DNA from: Larix kaempferi
Taxonomy: Eukaryota > Streptophyta > Pinopsida > Pinales > Pinaceae
Assembly (NCBI GenBank): GCA_027924585.1
Contig: BSBM01000602.1
Coordinates: 6,633,501-6,697,500, forward strand
DNA length: 64,000 bases
Reading direction: 5' to 3'
Shown here in pieces: positions 22,180 through 32,679 of this stretch. The position numbers were made by a program, and so were the translations under genes. The first letter of the stretch is position 1, and the number at the start of each line of letters is the position of its first letter. The notes under the pieces were generated by a model. It had not been told where the DNA came from. It saw only the letters and a program-made list of their open reading frames with translations, and did no database searches.

Positions 22180-22790
22180 ACATGTTAACATGTTCTCAAC
22201 TTTGAGCTAACAAAAGAGGATTGTTTTCAGCTTTGAGTCAAGGGAGACAACTGTAAAATTAAAACAACAGTGATTCTAGGCATTCCATGTTAACAAGTTA
22301 TCGGCTTGGAACAACAAGAATTCCAACATGTAAAAATAAAACAACAGGAATTCCATGTTAACAGGTTTTCAGCTTTGAACAAATGGAAACGGAAAAGGTT
22401 ATCAGGTTCTCAGCTTTGAACCAATGGAAACAGAAATTCCAAGTTATCAAGTTATCAGGAATTCCAGGTTAAGAGGTTATCAGGTTCTCAGCTTTGAACC
22501 AACGGAACAGGTTATCACGTTCTCAGCTTTGAACCAACGGAACAGGTTATCAGGTTCTCAGCTTTGAACCAACGGAAACAGAAATTCCAGGTTATTAGGA
22601 ATTCCATGTCAAGAGGTTATCAGGTTATCAGCTTTGAAACAACGGAACAGGTTATCAGGAATTCCAAGTTATCAGGTTAACAAGTTATAAGGAATTCCAG
22701 GTTATCAGGTTCTCAGGAATTCTAGGTTATCAAGTTCTCAACTTTAAACCAATGGAAACGGAAAAAGATAGTTTTCAGCTTTGTGCGAAC
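22180..22790. repeat. Complex minisatellite array
   Basis: Interleaved short units include GGAATTCCA(T/G)GTTA, ACAGGTTATCAGG and TTCTCAGCTTTGAACCAACG. In 22480-22580 a clean 35-bp period (TTCTCAGCTTTGAACCAACGG + AACAGGTTATCA(C/G)G) repeats about three times; elsewhere the order is shuffled. GAATTC recurs many times. Non-coding on both strands. Confidence 0.8.
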
Positions 22791-23172
22791 GAAGATTTGT
22801 TTCAAAGAATAAATAATATCAAAATATGTAATCATTCCAACAAAATAATGATACAAGATTCCATTGATGTTAGCACCTACGTGGGCACCTATCTGGCCTC
22901 ATTGTAATGGTTTATATAGTTCTATATTTATAACTTATTTTGTCTAATATCGTCTTACAAATTGTCATGAATTTTGTTCTTGGAACAAATGTACAATTCT
23001 TTATGTTGAGGCGGAATGATAAAGGCACAACATTGATGCCATTTGTATGTTTGTATAGTGTGGAGTTTTTATGCTGTAGGTTATTTAAGTTATACAATCA
23101 TCAACTAATAAATAGTCAAGTTTGTTGTTGTTTCTGATATCACTATAACAAATTTTAAATTAGCCCGTCTAT
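22791..23172. other. Spacer before the Copia element
   Basis: AT-rich, no gene recognised. It includes the 5' flank of the Copia insertion ending in the target copy CCTGC (23173-23177). Confidence 0.4.
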
Positions 23173-23177
23173 CCTGC

Positions 23178-23723
23178 TATTAATGTATAAACTTCAGAAT
23201 GTATTTCATAAATGTATATTGTATCCCTATATAGAGGTTATTATTCCTCTGTACGGAAGTGTCGTCATTTGTATTTACAAGTGTCGCAAGTGTCGTAACT
23301 TATACAAGAGGGGTTATTAGACCACCAAGTGTGGGGTCGGCCCTAAGTTGGGTTACCATGGGTTATTAGACTCTCCTAGAGAAGTCGGCCCTGTTAGGTT
23401 ATTAGGCAACTCGAGTTGTGTATAAATAGAGTGAGGGTGTCACTCTATGTCATCATTCACTTACTCATCTATCTCTCACTTGAGTGATGCGCACTAGTGG
23501 AGGAGGAGAAGCTACTAATGAGTCTATCTCTTGTACTTGGGTTTTGTATCATTGCTCTTTCTATCTCTGTGGAAGTTGCTGGGTTTTTCACCTTCTTGGT
23601 TTTTCGCAAGGAAACTCTATGTCTATTGTCTCTTGTGCTTGTCTCTTATGATTGATATGTTGTGCTTGTTATTCTCTCAGATAAGATCCTAGATCATATT
23701 GAATTAATGCTCAAAATCTAACA
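23178..23723 (+). repeat. Copia 5' LTR
   Basis: It ends in ATCTAACA and is followed directly by the PBS. The first dinucleotide is TA where the 3' LTR keeps TG; the alignment and the flanking CCTGC fix the boundary. A TATA-like GTGTATAAATAGAGTG at 23430-23445 should drive transcription, and the region after it (TCTCACTTGAGTG) would be R/U5. Confidence 0.87.
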
Positions 23724-23735
23724 TGGTATCAGAGC
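23724..23735 (+). promoter_or_regulatory. Primer-binding site, initiator-Met tRNA type
   Basis: TGGTATCAGAGC directly abuts the LTR end. It is the standard plant retrotransposon sequence complementary to the 3' end of initiator-Met tRNA and primes minus-strand synthesis. Confidence 0.9.
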
Positions 23736-24382
23736 TAACCCGAGAAGAAGACACTATGGACCTGCGGAAGCTAGGGCTTCTTGATTTTTGGGTTTCTCTC
23801 CACAGATCTTCAAAGACAGGAGGCTTGATTGACTCTCTTGGAAAGGGTGCATCTTTCCGTCGAAACATAATCCAATTATGAGCATTTTCAGTTTTGACTT
23901 AATCTTTGTTGCGGGAAAATTAGGGCTTCGGAGAAAGTTGGAATTTTTGTAATATGAGTCCATGGCTCGATGCTCCTCTAAACAATCGAAATTTAGAGAC
24001 CAAGATCGAACTTTTTGGTTGGGCAGAAGGTCGGGCTTGATCAAACCCTAGTTGGAACTTCTGAAATCTAAGACCACGAGTGTGTGCTCCTCTGAAAAAT
24101 CGAATTTTAGAGCTTTGGATCGAACTTTTTGGTTGGGTGAAGCTCCAGGAAATTCAAACCCTAATTTAGGGTCCTCTCAAGTGAATATGGAAGTTTCAAA
24201 AGAAATTTTGAGGGGTGAAACTTTGCAAAATTCAAATTCTGAGTATGCCAGCTTGACCAGCGTAGCAAGGCGCATCTTTTTAGGGTTTCTCTGACAAACC
24301 CTAATCTATTTCTAGATCGAGCTCTCAACAAATCAAGTGGTAAGACCTAAATCTTTTATTTCCATTTGAGTTTCTCATTAAA

Positions 24383-25128
24383 ATGTCTCACCACACCAAG
24401 CTTGAGGATAAGCTTGAAGGGGCTGATAACTTTTGAGCATGGAAGTATAGGATTGGGTTAATCCTAGAGGAGAATGAGTTGGACACTTACATAAGCGATG
24501 AGGTTCTAGTTCCAAAGGGAGAAGAGGCTAAGACCTCACAGAAGAAGAACTTGGTCAAAGCCAAGAGAATCATTGTTGATTCCATCAAAGACCATCTCAT
24601 ACCTCATGTGTCTTCCCTAAAGACACCTAAGGAGATGTTTGTCTCATTGATCTAGTTGTTTGATGGAAAGAACATAAATCAGAAGATGAATCTACGAAAC
24701 CAATTGAAGGGGTAAAGCTCTAGAATGGAGAGACCATCCATTCCTACTTTTCTAAGGTCTCTCAAATCAAGGAACAACTTGAAGCTGTGGATGAAGTAGT
24801 GGAAAACGGATAAATTGTAATGACCACTTTGAATGGCCTACCTAGGTCATGGGACTCCTTCATCCAAGGAATCTGTGCAAGAAAGAAATTGATCTCTTTT
24901 AGTAGACTATGGGAGGTATATTCACAAGAAGAAGCTAGGCTTGTGGCCCAAGAAGAAAAGATGGGGAATGAAGATCAAGCTATCACAGCACATACCAAGA
25001 AGAGGAAGAGGGAGCCATCTCATAACAACAGATCTTCACACCACCATCATCATAGAGATAAGAAAGATCTGAGATGCTTTACATGTAATGAGAAGGGACA
25101 CTTTTCCCTCAGATTGTCCTAAGAACAA
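24383..25128 (+). pseudogene. Copia gag, broken
   Basis: The frame begins MSHHTKLEDKLEGADNF and continues WKYRIGLILEENELDTYI, typical of the Copia gag N-terminal region that selects the element RNA. TGA interrupts right after DNF, further stops fall at LI*LF and near 24715, and a frameshift follows. The open C-terminal piece (24820-25122) has TLNGLPRSWDSFIQGI and a zinc knuckle CFTCNEKGHF. Its last Cys is reached only after a 1-nt shift. Gag would form the virus-like particle; this copy cannot. A 650-bp leader with a ~110-bp internal duplication (near 23950 and 24065) precedes it. Confidence 0.75.
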
Positions 25129-26640
25129 CAACAACAACAATCTGACAGGTATGACTTACAGGTATGTTTTTAAATCTGTTAATTTTATGATATGTTTGTC
25201 TTCATGTTATTGAATTTAGTAACAATCTTGATTAATTTTAGACTTGTCTTATCACCCTAGTAAAAGTATGAATGCATGATAGAAGACATTCATTGATTAG
25301 AGTTATGACACTTATGATTGTACTAATGCACTATGGTGTTGTATGAGGATAATGTTATCCGCTAACATGAAAGGTACAAATCAAGTTCTATATCAAGACC
25401 ATGGTGCCATGAAGACAAAGACTCATCCATAGTCATGGATCACATAGAAGCTCTACTTAGGAGGTATGCATATTTTGGTTCTACAATGGTTAACTTATGA
25501 GTTATGCAGGTCATTGAAGAGAACAAGAAGACATTGGTAGACATAACTAGCAAATATGATAACCAGGTATGTTTTTAACTATATCAAGTTAGAATCCTAC
25601 CTTGTGTTAGGATCTTATACTTTTGTATGAATGATTATTCTTGAAGTTAGAAGTTTAAGTAATCAACGGTTTATGCATATTATGTTTCTTACTTTGATTG
25701 ATGATATGACTAACCAGAAGAGTCCAATGGTCAATAAGAATATGCATGAGTATTAGAAGTCCTCCCTGAAACCTTGAATACTGATGCTTGTGATAAATTA
25801 CCTGTGTGTGAAATGTTCATGACCATACATGATTAAGATTATTTAGGATCATAATGTTATGATAGTATTGAGATTATACTAATGGATGTATGATTATATA
25901 TGAGATCTTGAGGATGACACTATCATGACACCAGTGCACACTTAAGCATGCATAGTGGTCCAAGATGGATATAAGTTCAAGGACAGGTAGTCCGGGAAGC
26001 AAAGATCAAAAAGGAGCACAATCCAATAGTTCCTGCAAGGAAGCAAAGATCCAGAGGGAGCACTCCAGGAAGTAAAGATCAAGAAGGAGTCCACCCTACA
26101 ACTAAACAAAGATAAGTATTTGAATTATCATTTCTTACTACTTAAATGATATTGTTCATTCATGTACATACTTATGTTCCTAGATTTAGGTTATGTATTA
26201 TGCATATTAGAATAATTGCATTAATGAACAGTATACTACTAATATGCATGTAATGGGTAAGTGGCCTATGGCACTGTACAACATTCCATTGCTACTTATT
26301 TAGAATGAAACCTCTTTGCTAACATGTTGGGAGTTGTGCACACTCTTAAAAAATGTTTTGGTAAAGATGGAAGGCATCTAGAAAGTTTCCGTGTGAATAC
26401 GGGATATGGACAAATGTTGTATTGAATCATTGGCTAAAATAATTGCATGACTGTATGACATATGTTTTTATGCGTAAGAATTTGTTATGAAAACTATTAG
26501 AAGTTTCCAATCATGCAATTGAATTTGACTTGAAGGAAAGATCGTGTACAATCACCTACCAGGACAACAACATTTGTCCCAGCAACGAAGTTCATGAAAA
26601 CTATCTACTGAAGATATTGAAGAATCTGAAGTTCCCAGGA
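25129..26640 (+). other. Unrelated DNA replacing protease/integrase
   Basis: Between the gag knuckle and RT there is no Copia protease or integrase motif. The DNA is AT-rich with intron-like phrases. CAGGTATG(T)TTTTAA occurs near 25158 and 25564. An open 57-bp block at 25510-25566 (VIEENKKTLVDITSKYDNQ) lies between ATGCAG and GTATGTTTT, as an exon would. Positions 25995-26095 hold three units of GGAAG(C/T)AAAGATC...AGGAG. Gene-fragment capture or a nested, decayed insertion are both possible. Confidence 0.5.
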
Positions 26641-28160
26641 TCCGAGATGAAGTAATGAAAGGATGCCATGATCGAAGAGTACCAATCGATCATGAAGAAT
26701 GATGTTTGGGATGTGGTCCCGAGAACAGAAGGGAAGTTTGTTGTGACTTCCAAGTGGATCTATAAGATCAAGCATGCTGCAGGTGGTAGCATAGAGAAAT
26801 ACAAGGCGAGGTTTGTAGCTTGTGTCTTCTCCCAAAAAGAGGGAATAGACTATGAAGAGACTTTTTCTCCTGTAGCCAGATACACTTCCATGAGAACAAT
26901 ACTTGCTTTGGTTGCAGTGATGAAGTGGAAGATACACCAGATGGTTGTCAAGACAGCTTTCTTAAATGGTGTAGTCGAGGAGGAAGTGTATGTGGAGCAG
27001 TCGCTTGGTTTTGAGACACATGACAGGAAGTCATATGTGTGCAGATTGAAAAAAGCCTTGTATGGATTGAAGCGAGCTCCTAGGAATTGGTATGGTAGGA
27101 TGGACAGTTCCTATCCAGTTTGGGCTTTACTAAGAGTAAAGCGGATTCCAACCTTTACTACAAGGTTGAGGAAGGAAATCAAGTTATACTTCTATTGTAT
27201 GTGGATGACCTATTTGTTACAGGTGAGGATAGATTGATTGCCGATACGAAGAGGAAGCTTGCTTCCGAGTTCGAGATTAAGGACTTGGGGATGATGCACT
27301 ACTTTCTAGGCATGGAGGTGTGGCAGAGTGCAGATGGAATCTTCCTTGGACAAGGGAAGTCTGCAGTAGAGATCCTGAAGCAATTTGGGATGATGGACTG
27401 CAAGGCCATGGCCACACCTATGGCATCGAACCTGAAGATTCTGTGTGATGCTTAATCTGAGCTGGTTAATGTTACGATGTATTGACAAATGATTGGGTCC
27501 TTGATGTACCTGACGAACACAAGACCAGATATTTGCTTTGCTGTGAACACATTGAGCCAGTTCCTGACGGATCCGAGAAGTGTTCACCTGGTTGCTGTAA
27601 AGCATATTCTGAGGTACCTGAAGGGTGCAGTTGACTATGGGCTCAAGTATGATGCGAATCAAAAGTTTAACCTGGAAGGTTATGTTGATTCGGATTAGGC
27701 AGGCAGTGTTGTAGATAGGAAGAACACATCAGGGTGTTGATTCAGTATGGGATCAGGTGTGATCTCTTGGTTTAGCAAGTTGCAAACCTGCGTAGCACTG
27801 AGTACAGCCGAAGTAGAGTATGTCGCAACTTGTTCGGCTAGTTGTGAGGTAGTATGGCTGAGGAAGCTACTATATGAGCTATTTGATCTCCTGTTGGATG
27901 CTACCTGTATCTTCTATGACAACCATAGTTGTGTGAAGTTGTCTGAGAACCCGGTGTTCCATGACAGGTCAAAGCACATTGAGATCAAATATCACTATAT
28001 TAGGGACATGGTGCAGAGAGGAGCAGTGCAGCTCCTGTATGTTGCGACGAACGAGCAGATAGTCGATGTGTCGACCAAGCCACTGGCCAGAGTGAAGTTT
28101 GACTACTTCAAAGAGAGGCTTGGTGTACTTCAGATCAAGATTCCCTCTAAGGGAAAGTGA
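26641..28160 (+). pseudogene. Copia reverse transcriptase-RNase H, broken
   Basis: The RT opens with IEEYQSIMKNDVWDVVPR and runs through KWIYKIKHAAGGSIEKYKAR and KTAFLNG. The Asp normally before KTAFLNG is Val here (MVVKTAF). After a frameshift near 27110 come LLYVDDLFVTG, with the catalytic Asp pair intact, and the connection SEFEIKDLGMMHYFLGME. Stops lie near 27453, 27482, 27697 and 27738. The RNase H part has STAEVEYVA and ends at IPSKGK with TGA at 28158. It is transcribed toward the 3' LTR. Three or more nonsense codons and a frameshift make it inactive. Confidence 0.88.
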
Positions 28161-28356
28161 TGAATCCGGAGACACAGATGCACATGATCCATTCTCACAT
28201 GGTGGTGAGATGTAAGGGCTTAGTGAAGCCTTTCCCGGATGGTCAGAGGAGAGTCCTTCCATGTCGGTGAGTGTAAGTGTTGTGTTATGTGCATCTGGGA
28301 TGTGTTGTGCGGACTATGAGGTGATCTGAAGACGATGAGGTAACGGTATAGTACAC

Positions 28357-28820
28357 AGGTTTTGCAGAGGCATGTAATAATTCTTGAGATGCTCTTGACA
28401 GGTTTTGTACTGACATGTAATCAGTCCTGGGAGATATTGACAGGTTTTGCAGAGGCATGTAATAAGTCCTGGGATGCTCTTGATAGGTTTTCTAGTGACA
28501 TGTAATCAGTCCTGGGAGATCTTGATAGGTTTTTTAGAGGCATGTAATAAGTCCTGGGATGCTCTTGACAGGTTTTGCAGTGACATGTAATCAGTCCTGG
28601 GAGATCTTGATAGGTTTTGCAGAAGCCTGTAATAAGTCCTGGGATGCTCTTGACAGGTTTTGCACTGGCATATAATCAGTCCTGGGAGATCCTGCAGGTT
28701 TTGCAAAAGCATATAATTAGTCCTGAGATGCTCTTGCAGGTTTTGCAGAGGCAGTGTAATCAGTCTTGGGAGATCTTGTAGGTGTTGCAGAGGCAGTGTA
28801 ATCAGTCCTGAGGTGTACTC
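28357..28820. repeat. Alternating 43/42-bp minisatellite in Copia 3' region
   Basis: About eleven monomers start with (C/T)AGGTTTTGCAG and carry ATGTAAT(A/C)AGTCCTGGGA. Monomers alternate between a GATGCTCTTGA end and a GAGATCTTGA end, giving an ~85-bp higher-order unit. It lies between the pol stop and the polypurine tract, a place where plant LTR elements often gain tandem arrays. Confidence 0.88.
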
Positions 28821-29037
28821 ACTTGATGTCTTGCTCGTAGAGATGATGAAGACCTACATGGAGGCTAGGCCTACAACCAGCATGAAAAAGGGTCGGCTCT
28901 CTAGAACTTCCTAAGATGAGTAGATTGGAGATCGATTGAGATAGCAGCAGATACGATGACGATGATTTGATGATCCAAAGAAGAAGACTTGTGCTAGAAG
29001 ACCTGTGTCGAGAAATACCTTCCTAGTTAAGAGGGAG

Positions 29038-29577
29038 TGTCGATGTATATGTAACTTCGGCATGTATTTCATAAATGTATATTGTATCCCTATAGAGAGG
29101 TTATTATTCCTCTGCACGGAAGTGTCGTCATTTGTATTTACAAGTGTCGTAACTTATACAAGAGGGGTTTTTAGACCACCAAGTGTGGGGTCGACCCTGA
29201 GTTGGGTTACTATGGGCTATTAGACTCTCCTAGAGAAGTCGGCCTTGTTAGGTTATTAGGCAAGTCGAGTTGTGTATAAATAGAGTGAGGGTGTCACTCT
29301 ATTTCATCATTCACTTACTCATCTATCTCTCACTTGAGTGATGCGCACTAGTGGAGGAGGAGAAGCTGCTAAGGAGTCTATTTCTTGTACTTGGGTTTTG
29401 TATCCTTGCTCTTTCTATCTCAGAGGAAGTTGCAGGGTTTTTCACCTTCTTGGTTTTCCCCGAGGAAACTCTGTGTCTATTGTCTCTTGTGCTTGTCTCT
29501 TATGATTGATATGTTGTGCTTGTTATTCTCTCAGATAAGATCCTAGATCATATTGAATTAATGCTCAAAATCTAACA
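29038..29577 (+). repeat. Copia 3' LTR
   Basis: It starts TGTCGATGTATATG just after the purine-rich AAGAGGGAG (polypurine tract, ~29029-29037) and ends ATCTAACA before the target copy CCTGC. It lacks a 9-bp CGCAAGTGT block that the 5' LTR has. Confidence 0.88.
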
Positions 29578-29582
29578 CCTGC

Positions 29583-31040
29583 AACACATTCACTTCAATA
29601 AAAAAGGAATTAAGTTTTATATAAGTCTCAGGGATACGTACTGCTAATACAGGAACTTGGAATCTTAGAGTCATTCCTAGTTTCATTTGTACTAAATTCG
29701 TCACCATGCATACATCCTAAACAAGTGTTGGATTGCACGCTTTGTTACAAATATTAATAGCAACAATACAACTCTTTTTGATCCTTTTACGCTCAAGGAT
29801 GCCTCATTTCAATTGGATTTTCAGGTTTATGTCCCTATTTCCTGGTAGGACCTATTTAAGAGGATATGAAGCTAACTGTTAAGAGATTATGCCTGAGAAT
29901 ATAACCAGCATAGATCCATCTTAAGCTCGGTTCTATCAAGCAGTGAGAGGCATCAAATTTCTTGGTGTAAATTTTCTTCCTAATGTGTAAAAAATTTGAG
30001 ATAAAAACATTTGCCCTCAAGAAATTTAATCCCTCTCCGTACTTAATAGATTAGGGTTTAAGATGGATCTATGTTGGTTTTAGTTTTTTTTATCTTTATG
30101 GAAAATTTAAAATTAAATAGAAATATGTTGTCGAATATCTTTATTTAATTTTTTGTTGTAGCTTTATTTAATTTTTTGTTATTGCCACGTCAGTCAGCGT
30201 TACCCACGTTACGTGACAAAATATCCACCATACTGGGCTGAAGAGCAACTCGCTACTCTCGGTGCAATCAAGTGACTTTTCTGTGAGTAGAAGAATGCTT
30301 TGCTCACAATTGGCACTAAGGTTTGTTCCAACTGTTGTTAGTTTTTTGTTTCTTTGAGTTGTTCTCCTAGAAAGAGGATGCATGAGTGTTGAAGGAGATT
30401 CCTTGCTGGATGGGTGTGCCATGTGGGAGAGATTCCCTTATGTCCATATGACAATTTTCTTACACCGATGATGCTTGGCATTTTGTATATTTGGTCAGTG
30501 TGAGATTATGATAGATTCTATGACAGATATGACATATTCCTCTTACACATTATGAAGCGAATTACACATGCTAAGTAGGGTGCATCCCTTGTTACATGTG
30601 GCTGTTGATTCCTTTCAGTAAAGATATTATTAGCCATTACTTTTGTAACCGTTGTTTCCTCTCTTATCAGCTTTAACTTAGTAAGGGAGAGAACACTAGT
30701 TAGGCTTATATACAGTGAGCTTGAGTAGAGTGATTCTACAAAGAGTGTACTAAGGTTTGTGAGAAGCCATTGTAGTACCTTGAGGGCATTATTTTAACAT
30801 TCTTATTGTGTGAATGAGAAGATAGTGATTATTGTTATAAAATTTTGTTTGTTGTCCACTATATTTATTGTGCTAATTTATTAGATCTAGTCTTTATCTA
30901 TTTGTAGGGTTGAAACTTGATCTCATCTTCTGAAATGTGGTGTCTACACTCTTTTCAAATAATATGCAGCTGTGGAAGATATTCTTATTGTATTTGTCTT
31001 ATATTTGATCATGTAAAAACCCTAAAAGATCAATTTTATA
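29583..31040. other. Unassigned DNA, no gene recognised
   Basis: Moderately AT-rich. Positions 30660-30860 resemble an LTR core: a TATA-like GCTTATATACAGTGAGCTTG, then TTGTGAGAAGCCATTGTAG. No partner LTR or terminus could be found. CACGTTACGTG (30206-30216) is a G-box-like palindrome. No protein similarity is recognised. Confidence 0.35.
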
Positions 31041-31042
31041 TT

Positions 31043-32262
31043 GTACTTGTAAAACATGTAATGCCGGCTCAAGAAGATTCCAGAAGAAATAATAAATAAA
31101 CAATATTATGTTGCTCCCTAGACAAGTCGGCCCAGTGAAACAATATTATGATGCTCCCTAGACAAGTCGGCCCAGTCATGTAGACAAGTCTGCCCAACAG
31201 TGAAAAAGGCCACCCAAGACAAGTATAAATAAGGGGTGGCATGTACTCATTTGGATACCAAGCAAGTGAAGTGAGATCTGCTCCATAAGTGCACATGGGA
31301 GAGTAGCTGCCGCTGGAGGAGGACTTTTATTTCAAGTTCTATCTTATCTTGTCTTTGTATCTTCTATTCTTGGGGAATCTTTGTATGAGAGAGCTTTAGC
31401 TCTTCATTGTATTGACTTTGTAATTTGTTGACGAATCTATACTGAGAAGTTCTGTTGGGTTTTTCCTGTGAAAGGGTTTTCCCGGGATAAATCTTTGTCT
31501 ATTTTTGAATGTATTTCTTTCAGTGATCCTTATGCATGCAGTTATTATGATGTGATATGATAAATTGAATGAAAGTCTCACATATTTGCTCTTAAGTAAA
31601 GTTCTAACACACTCTTGAATTTGCTATTTAGTAATTGTGTTTGTATAGATCTGAAATTGGATTAGTGGTTCTAGTTTTTCTGTTTTAGTTGTAGGTAATT
31701 CTCTGAGTGTAGTTATGTGTAGCATGTGGATGTAAAATTTCAAGATGTAAAATTACGACATGGTTTTAGAGCTCTACATCTAAGATTCTCCACATCCATG
31801 TATGGATTGGACTGTCACCTGTGAGAGGGAGAATCTTAGTGGATGTGATGCCCATAAGACTCCAAAGATTGGAGTGATCCATGCCTATGAGAGACACTGC
31901 GACCATTAGAGGTTGTGGGTTAGATGCTTGTGTAGCTCCAGTGATTGGAGTGGATTTGTTGCTTGCGATAGGTGCAATGTACTTGTGATAGGTTGATTTC
32001 AGTGTCTGATCTGTTTGTTGAAGTGTATTCTAGTCTCTAGGTTCCTAGGATGACTACTCTTGGTCTTAGAGAGTGTGACTGTCTATAAGGTGCTTCTAAC
32101 ATTGCATCTTGGAAGTGTCGACTGTAGGTCTTGTTGTAGGAGATGGATCTTTGGGGGATTGTAAAAGGGATTGCCATTCCTCCAATTAATGCTACTTTGA
32201 TGGCTATGTTGACCACCAAGTCAGCTAGGTGGGAAACCATGTACCATGAAGATAAATGAAGT
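31043..32262 (+). mobile_element. Copia 5' remnant: LTR, PBS-like site, gag fragment
   Basis: LTR-type landmarks come first: TATA-like AAGTATAAATAAGG near 31220 and GGGTTTTTCCTGTGAAAGGG near 31460, the usual Copia U5 phrase. CATGGTTTTAGAGCTC near 31760 looks like a diverged Met-tRNA primer site. At 32143 a short frame reads MDLWGIVKGIAIPPINA and then TTKSARWETMYHEDK, which resembles the Copia gag N-terminus. It stops at 32262. Inside the LTR part, ACAATATTATG(T/A)TGCTCCCTAG and GACAAGTCGGCCCAGT are repeated twice near 31100-31180. No 3' half or target duplication is seen. Confidence 0.5.
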
Positions 32263-32679
32263 GTACCTTACAAAATATTCAAGCTTCAAATGACTCAGCA
32301 GGGCAATATTGCCCCTTTCTTCTCTTCTTCTTCTTCATGAAATTGCTGCACCCCTGCGGGGAGTTTGTAAGGATGTGTCCGCATGATGGTCAATGTTTTG
32401 TAAAACTTAGTTGCCTAGGATTGTATCATTAGGGAATTCCTTTCATCGAGTGTTTTTTCTCCTCGGATAATTAACTTTGCTCTTTAGCAATTTTAATTAT
32501 TGGAGTTTTTCACTTAAAATTCCTGCAAAGTGGTGAAAGGCGTTCTAATGATCGATCCCGTGGGGTGATTAAGGTCTAGGAGTGTTTTATATTACCATGC
32601 TAGACATTATCCAAAGTATTGTGGAATTTCATTAAGTTTTGCCTAGTATTTTTAAAAATTTTGTAATTAAAAAATGTCC

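Larger units (their letters stand above)
23178..29577 (+). mobile_element. Ty1/Copia LTR retrotransposon, internally rearranged
   Basis: Two direct LTRs (546 and 540 bp) bound a 5.3-kb internal region. The 5-bp target duplication CCTGC is present at 23173-23177 and 29578-29582, so this is a genuine single insertion. A PBS, broken gag, unrelated filler, RT/RNase H and a 3' minisatellite follow in order. The order places RT at the 3' side as in Copia. Protease and integrase are absent. LTRs differ by roughly 25 substitutions plus a 9-bp and a 3-bp indel by eye, so the insertion is older than the Gypsy at 52 kb. Confidence 0.9.
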
